Part shown: one piece after another, positions 59,868-63,908 of the stretch
How positions within the stretch are numbered: position 1 is the stretch's first letter
Layout: every line of letters starts with the position of its first letter
Assembly: GCA_030843315.1 (NCBI GenBank)
Contig: JAUUPT010000017.1
Span: 1-63,908, forward strand
Length of the DNA: 63,908 nt
Direction of reading: 5' to 3'
Source of the DNA: Bacteroidaceae bacterium
Lineage (GTDB): Bacteria; Bacteroidota; Bacteroidia; Bacteroidales; Bacteroidaceae
Notes under the pieces: generated by a model
Told to the model about the DNA's origin: nothing
Database searches by the model: none
Seen by the model: only the letters and a program-made list of their open reading frames with translations
Position numbers and translations under genes: made by a program

Positions 59868-61019
59868 TTACAGCAAGGCTTTCACTGCTGCTTCCAGGTC
59901 TTTAACGGACTCACCACGAGCACTTAACTCATTATTTTTGTTAACCAGAAAAACAGAAGGAAGCGTCTGCACATTGTAGGATGCCGCTATGGATGAATAA
60001 ACTCCGTTAGCATCACGCACACATACCCAAGGCAGGTTGTCGGCTGTTGTTTTCCAGTAATGTTCGTCCGCATCCAAAGAAACCTGATAGATTTCCAATC
60101 CCTGACTTGCATATTTGTTGTACAAATCGCGCAGCATATAATTATGTGTAGCAGAAACTGCATTCTGATAAATCGTAAAATCCACGATGACTGCTTTTCC
60201 TTTCAGGTCGCTCAGTTTGCGAACATTGCCCTTCATATCACGCAGGCTGATATCAATCACGCCGGTTTCGGTAACCATTTCTTCAGGAATATCCACTACT
60301 TTCTGTTGCGGAGTGCGCGTATTCTTCATTCCTTTTATCACAATATTGTAGAGGTTCTTTGAACGATCGGCATGCGGGTAAAAGTTGTTCAGACTGGTTG
60401 CAACAGCGGCGAAGCATTTAACATCGTCCTTGCTGTTCAACGGATCGAAAATCAGATAGTTGTTCAGCTTCTGGAACAAAGCAAAATAAGCCGCAGCCGT
60501 ATTGGGAGCAGCAAAGATATAGCGAACCTTCACATCATCCTTATAATTCTTCAGCAACGCGGCAATGCTGTCTTCAAACACATCTGCACCTATCTGATGA
60601 GCTTGTACAGATTGAAGCAACGCATTCACCTTGCTTTGAAGTTCGATTTGCTTCAAGGTCAGTTCTTTCATCTTCAAGCTGTTGGGAGAGCCTTCCACCG
60701 TATAGGCAGTAGCGAAGTCGGCATACGGCGCCTTCACCTGAACCGTTTCCGTAGAATCGACCGAGAAGTTGATAACCTTGTCATCCACCCGCAAACGATA
60801 AAACTCGGGAGATGCCGGGCGTACTTGCTTGAAACTGAATGAACCGTCGCCCTTCAACTTTACAGAATCCAAAGGAACGATGCCTTCCAAAGCCGAAGCT
60901 TCCAAATAAAGCATCTTACCGTCGGCATCCGACACTTCACCTTCTACTTTAAATTTCGGTTCGGAATCACATGCACTCAACGCAACTGCCGCAAGTGCCA
61001 CAAAAAAGATTTTCTTCAT
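59868..61019 (-). CDS. DUF4369/TlpA-like thioredoxin-fold lipoprotein without CxxC
   Basis: This 383-residue lipoprotein (FVALAAVALSACDSEP) has an N-terminal DUF4369 domain (about 25-115, FKVEGEVSDADGKMLYLEA, FYRLRVDDKVINF) and a helical linker. A thioredoxin-like C-terminus (about 245-383) has LSDLKGKAVIVDFTIYQNAVSATHNYMLRDLYNKYASQGLEIYQVSLD and YNVQTLPSVFLVN. At the redox site the sequence is IYQNAVSATHN, so the CxxC is absent. It may act as a binding or scaffold protein rather than a reductase. The cis-Pro (TLPSVFL) is kept. Confidence 0.85.
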   Translation of the reverse strand: MKKIFFVALAAVALSACDSEPKFKVEGEVSDADGKMLYLEASALEGIVPLDSVKLKGDGSFSFKQVRPASPEFYRLRVDDKVINFSVDSTETVQVKAPYADFATAYTVEGSPNSLKMKELTLKQIELQSKVNALLQSVQAHQIGADVFEDSIAALLKNYKDDVKVRYIFAAPNTAAAYFALFQKLNNYLIFDPLNSKDDVKCFAAVATSLNNFYPHADRSKNLYNIVIKGMKNTRTPQQKVVDIPEEMVTETGVIDISLRDMKGNVRKLSDLKGKAVIVDFTIYQNAVSATHNYMLRDLYNKYASQGLEIYQVSLDADEHYWKTTADNLPWVCVRDANGVYSSIAASYNVQTLPSVFLVNKNNELSARGESVKDLEAAVKALL

Positions 61020-61380
61020 ACGTTTATCTCTGTTTTACTTTCCAATGTATTTTTCATGTCTGAAATTGGTCATTTTCTCTGCTCCTTCCTACCAAATCCG
61101 CACTTTCTCCGTGTTTTCTCCGCTTCTATACGAGCGGACCAGACACAGACCGGATACGGAGCAGGTACGGAGGAGGTACGATGGAGACCTAAAATGGTCA
61201 ATTTCTCCGATTTACTATTCTCCCGACTATCATGCGACATCAGTCAAACAGCCTGCAAATATACTTCTTTTCAAGATTAGTCAAAGCATTTTCCCTTTAT
61301 CTTCCACATAGAAAACTGCAAAAAACAACTAAAAGCAAACTTTTTATCTCATACCCACCATTTTAGATGAATAAAATATG
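61020..61380. other. Intergenic region between divergent genes, no supported gene
   Basis: It contains a G-rich stretch at about 61147-61190 with repeated GGTACG/GGATACGGAG words, and otherwise AT-rich DNA. Short open frames on the plus strand show no family features. Confidence 0.4.
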
Positions 61381-61388
61381 TATCTTTG
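61381..61388 (+). promoter_or_regulatory. -7 box of pnp
   Basis: TATCTTTG followed by CA, 37 nt before the ATG at 61426. Confidence 0.6.
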
Positions 61389-61425
61389 CACGAATTTTGT
61401 AAGAAAATAGATTAAAACATTTTTT

Positions 61426-63570
61426 ATGATTAACCCAATTGTTAAGACGATCGAGCTCCCTGATGGAAGAACCATCACGCTCGAAACGGGAAAGCTGGCA
61501 AAACAGGCAGATGGTTCTGTAATGCTTCGTATGGGTAACACCATGCTTCTAGCTACTGTTTGTGCCGCCAAGGACGCAGTTCCCGGAACAGATTTCATGC
61601 CGTTACAGGTAGAGTACAAAGAAAAATTCTCCGCATTCGGACGTTTCCCCGGAGGTTTCACCAAGCGTGAAGGACGCGCTTCTGATTACGAAATCCTCAC
61701 TTGCCGCCTCGTAGACCGTGCTCTCCGCCCTTTATTCCCTGATAATTATCACGCAGAAGTATATGTAAACATCATCCTGTTTTCAGCAGATGGTGTTGAT
61801 ATGCCGGATGCACTGGCCGGATTGGCAGCTTCTGCTGCACTGGCAGTTTCAGACATTCCCTTCAACGGACCGATCTCCGAAGTACGTGTTGCACGTATCG
61901 ACGGCAAGTTCGTCATCAATCCTACTTCCGAGCAATTGGAAAAGGCAGACATGGACCTCATGGTAGGTGCTACTTATGAGAACATCATGATGGTAGAAGG
62001 CGAAATGAGCGAAGTATCCGAACAAGACTTGCTGGAAGCCATGAAGGCTGCACACGAAGCTATCAAGGTTCAGTGCAAGGCTCAGATGGAACTGGCCGAA
62101 GAAGTCGGCTCTACCGTGAAACGCGAATATTGCCACGAGGTGAACGACGAAGAACTCCGCAAGGCTGTTCACGACGCTTGCTACGACAAGGCTTATGCTA
62201 TTGCCGCTTCCGGCAACAACAACAAGCACGAACGCATGGATGCTTTCGATGCTATCCGCGAAGAATTCAAGGCTCAATTCAGCGAAGAAGAGCTGGAAGA
62301 AAAAGGTGCACTTATCGACCGCTACTACCACGATGTAGAGAAAGAAGCTATGCGTCGCTCTATCCTGGACGAAGGCAAGCGCCTGGACGGACGTAAGACA
62401 AACGAGATCCGTCCTATCTGGTGCGAAATCGGTTACCTGCCCGGCCCTCACGGTTCAGCAGTGTTTACGCGTGGCGAGACTCAGTCTCTGTCTACCGTTA
62501 CTCTCGGTACCAAGCTGGATGAGAAAATCATCGACAACGTATTGGAGCACGGAAAAGAACGTTTCTTGCTGCACTATAACTTCCCTCCGTTCTCTACGGG
62601 TGAAGCTAAAGCACAACGCGGTGTAGGCCGTCGTGAAGTAGGCCACGGCCACTTGGCATGGCGTGCATTGAAAGGCCAGATTCCTGCTGACTATCCGTAT
62701 GTAGTACGTGTAGTTTCGGATATCCTCGAATCAAACGGTTCTTCTTCTATGGCTACCGTATGTGCCGGAACGCTGGCATTGATGGATGCCGGTGTGAAGA
62801 TCAAGAAGCCGGTATCAGGTATCGCTATGGGACTGATAAAGAACGCAGGCGAAGACAAATATGCCGTATTGTCCGACATCCTCGGTGACGAAGACCACTT
62901 GGGCGATATGGACTTCAAGGTGACCGGTACGAAAGACGGTATCACTGCTACCCAGATGGACATCAAGGTAGACGGTTTGTCATACGAAATCCTGGAGAAA
63001 GCATTGCTGCAAGCTAAGGAAGGCCGCGAACACATCTTGGGTAAGATTACCGAATGTATCGCAGAACCTCGCGAAGACCTGAAACCTCATGCTCCACGCA
63101 TCGAGACGATGACTATTCCGAAAGAATTCATCGGTGCCATCATCGGCCCTGGTGGTAAGATTATCCAAGGCATGCAGGAAGAAACCGGTGCTACTATCAC
63201 CATCGAAGAAGTAGACAACGTAGGTAGAATCGAAATTGCCGGAACCAACAAGAAGTGCATCGATGATGCCATAAACATGATTAAGGCTATCGTATCGGTA
63301 CCCGAAGTAGGCGAAGTCTACAAAGGTAAAGTACGTTCCATCATGCCTTACGGTGCATTCGTTGAATTCCTTCCGGGCAAGGATGGTCTGCTCCACATCT
63401 CCGAGATAGACTGGAAGCGCCTCGAAACAGTAGAAGAAGCCGGCATCAAGGAAGGTGACGAGATTGAAGTGAAATTGCTCGACATCGACCCCAAGACCGG
63501 TAAGTTCAAACTGTCTCGCAAGGTATTGCTGCCAAAACCGGAAAGACAGGACAGACCGGAAAAGAAATAA
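61426..63570 (+). CDS. pnp: Polyribonucleotide nucleotidyltransferase (PNPase)
   Basis: This 714-residue enzyme has the first RNase PH domain (LPDGRTITLETGKLAKQADGSVMLRMGNTMLLATV), a helical linker, and the second RNase PH domain with GSAVFTRGETQSL, LHYNFPPFSTGEA and GSSSMATVCAGTLALMDAG. The KH domain (IGAIIGPGGKIIQGMQEETGATITIEE) and S1 domain (GEVYKGKVRSIMPYGAFVEFLPGKDGLLHISEI) follow. It degrades RNA 3' to 5' by phosphorolysis. It is monocistronic. Confidence 0.97.
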   Translation: MINPIVKTIELPDGRTITLETGKLAKQADGSVMLRMGNTMLLATVCAAKDAVPGTDFMPLQVEYKEKFSAFGRFPGGFTKREGRASDYEILTCRLVDRALRPLFPDNYHAEVYVNIILFSADGVDMPDALAGLAASAALAVSDIPFNGPISEVRVARIDGKFVINPTSEQLEKADMDLMVGATYENIMMVEGEMSEVSEQDLLEAMKAAHEAIKVQCKAQMELAEEVGSTVKREYCHEVNDEELRKAVHDACYDKAYAIAASGNNNKHERMDAFDAIREEFKAQFSEEELEEKGALIDRYYHDVEKEAMRRSILDEGKRLDGRKTNEIRPIWCEIGYLPGPHGSAVFTRGETQSLSTVTLGTKLDEKIIDNVLEHGKERFLLHYNFPPFSTGEAKAQRGVGRREVGHGHLAWRALKGQIPADYPYVVRVVSDILESNGSSSMATVCAGTLALMDAGVKIKKPVSGIAMGLIKNAGEDKYAVLSDILGDEDHLGDMDFKVTGTKDGITATQMDIKVDGLSYEILEKALLQAKEGREHILGKITECIAEPREDLKPHAPRIETMTIPKEFIGAIIGPGGKIIQGMQEETGATITIEEVDNVGRIEIAGTNKKCIDDAINMIKAIVSVPEVGEVYKGKVRSIMPYGAFVEFLPGKDGLLHISEIDWKRLETVEEAGIKEGDEIEVKLLDIDPKTGKFKLSRKVLLPKPERQDRPEKK

Positions 63571-63594
63571 GCACTCCTTATTCCCTATTATATC

Positions 63595-63626
63595 AAAGCC
63601 CGACGGACATTCCGCCGGGCTTTTTT
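63595..63626 (+). terminator. Intrinsic terminator of pnp
   Basis: AAAGCCCG-ACGG pairs with CCG-CCGGGCTTT around a 5-nt loop and ends in a run of six T, 25 nt after the stop. Confidence 0.85.
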
Positions 63627-63739
63627 GTCATCAAAAAGACCGTAAGATAACGTAAAAAAAAGTATAAAGTTTGCATAATCCAAAAAGATTATGTTGTTTT
63701 GCTTAGTGAAACCTTACATTCTATAAAAAAGCCCAAAAG

Positions 63740-63908
63740 ATGTCTAACTTAGGGAGCTTACATACTATGAATCTTTTCTCACGTTTTTTCCAGGAAAATC
63801 AAGAAAAGTTTCTGGCCTTTGCTTATTCCTACCTCAGGGATAAAGCCGAAGCCGAAGACGTGTTGATGGAATCAATGATCGTCTTGTGGGAGAACCGTGA
63901 CCGCTGGG
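63740..63908 (+). CDS. ECF-type RNA polymerase sigma factor (N-terminal part)
   Basis: The frame runs off the window. From the internal ATG at 63767 it reads MNLFSRFFQENQEKFLAFAYSYLRDKAEAEDVLMESMIVLWENRDRW. This is sigma region 2 with the region 2.1-2.2 signature (FAYSYLRDKAEAEDVLMES..LWEN) of the Bacteroidales sigma-70 expansion family. An in-frame ATG at 63740 adds nine residues; either start may be used. Targets are unknown, as the anti-sigma gene, if any, is beyond the edge. Confidence 0.85.
   Translation, partial: MSNLGSLHTMNLFSRFFQENQEKFLAFAYSYLRDKAEAEDVLMESMIVLWENRDRW

Noticed and set aside
1..63908. Insertion sequences, prophage or conjugative element genes
   Set aside because: No transposase, integrase, relaxase or phage structural gene was seen; tRNA-Leu at 57339 shows no flanking attachment repeat or integrase.

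Overview
The window is a chromosomal segment of a gut Bacteroides. The evidence is the SusC/SusD pairs, BACON-domain glycanases, a one-protein hybrid two-component regulator, promoters of the Bacteroides type (-33 TTTG, about 20 nt, -7 TAnnTTTG) and AT-rich spacers. The species cannot be fixed from sequence alone.

Region 1 (about 0.9-32 kb) is a polysaccharide utilization locus whose enzyme set fits xyloglucan: alpha-xylosidase GH31 with an inserted PA14 domain, GH2 beta-galactosidase, GH3 beta-glucosidase, GH95 alpha-L-fucosidase, GH43 arabinofuranosidase/xylosidase, GH39, and two BACON-GH5 endoglucanases. It also has SusC, SusD, two further surface lipoproteins and a 1352-residue hybrid sensor/regulator. 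Surface GH5s would cut the chain, SusC/D and the lipoproteins would capture and import oligosaccharides, and the exo-enzymes would strip fucose, galactose, arabinose, xylose and glucose. A 26-bp element recurs in four intergenic regions of the locus at constant distances from the -7 boxes. It is the best candidate operator for the hybrid regulator.

Region 2 (32-36.3 kb) holds a PAS histidine kinase, repeat-rich intergenic DNA and a small operon of unknown membrane proteins.

Region 3 (36.3-57.2 kb) is an accessory redox island: SDR, aldo/keto reductases (two with 4Fe-4S domains), flavodoxins, a membrane polyferredoxin, SnoaL-like proteins, a flavin reductase, an alpha/beta hydrolase, an MFS exporter and four AraC regulators. 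Many products carry export signals. The region is littered with relics: a NikR/TonB-receptor chimera, an aldo/keto reductase with two frameshifts, an acetyltransferase stub, a decapitated flavodoxin, a doubly deleted DXS-like gene, an AraC tail and a Fic stub. Seven promoters here share a direct repeat, ATTACRG-N14-ATTACRG (21-bp period), placed exactly 30 nt upstream of the -7 box. This is a previously unlabelled regulon signature that two or three AraC paralogs may read.

Region 4 (57.3-63.9 kb) is conserved core: tRNA-Leu(CAA), mannose-1-phosphate guanylyltransferase, HIT protein, GreA, a thioredoxin-fold lipoprotein without CxxC, PNPase, and the start of an ECF sigma factor.
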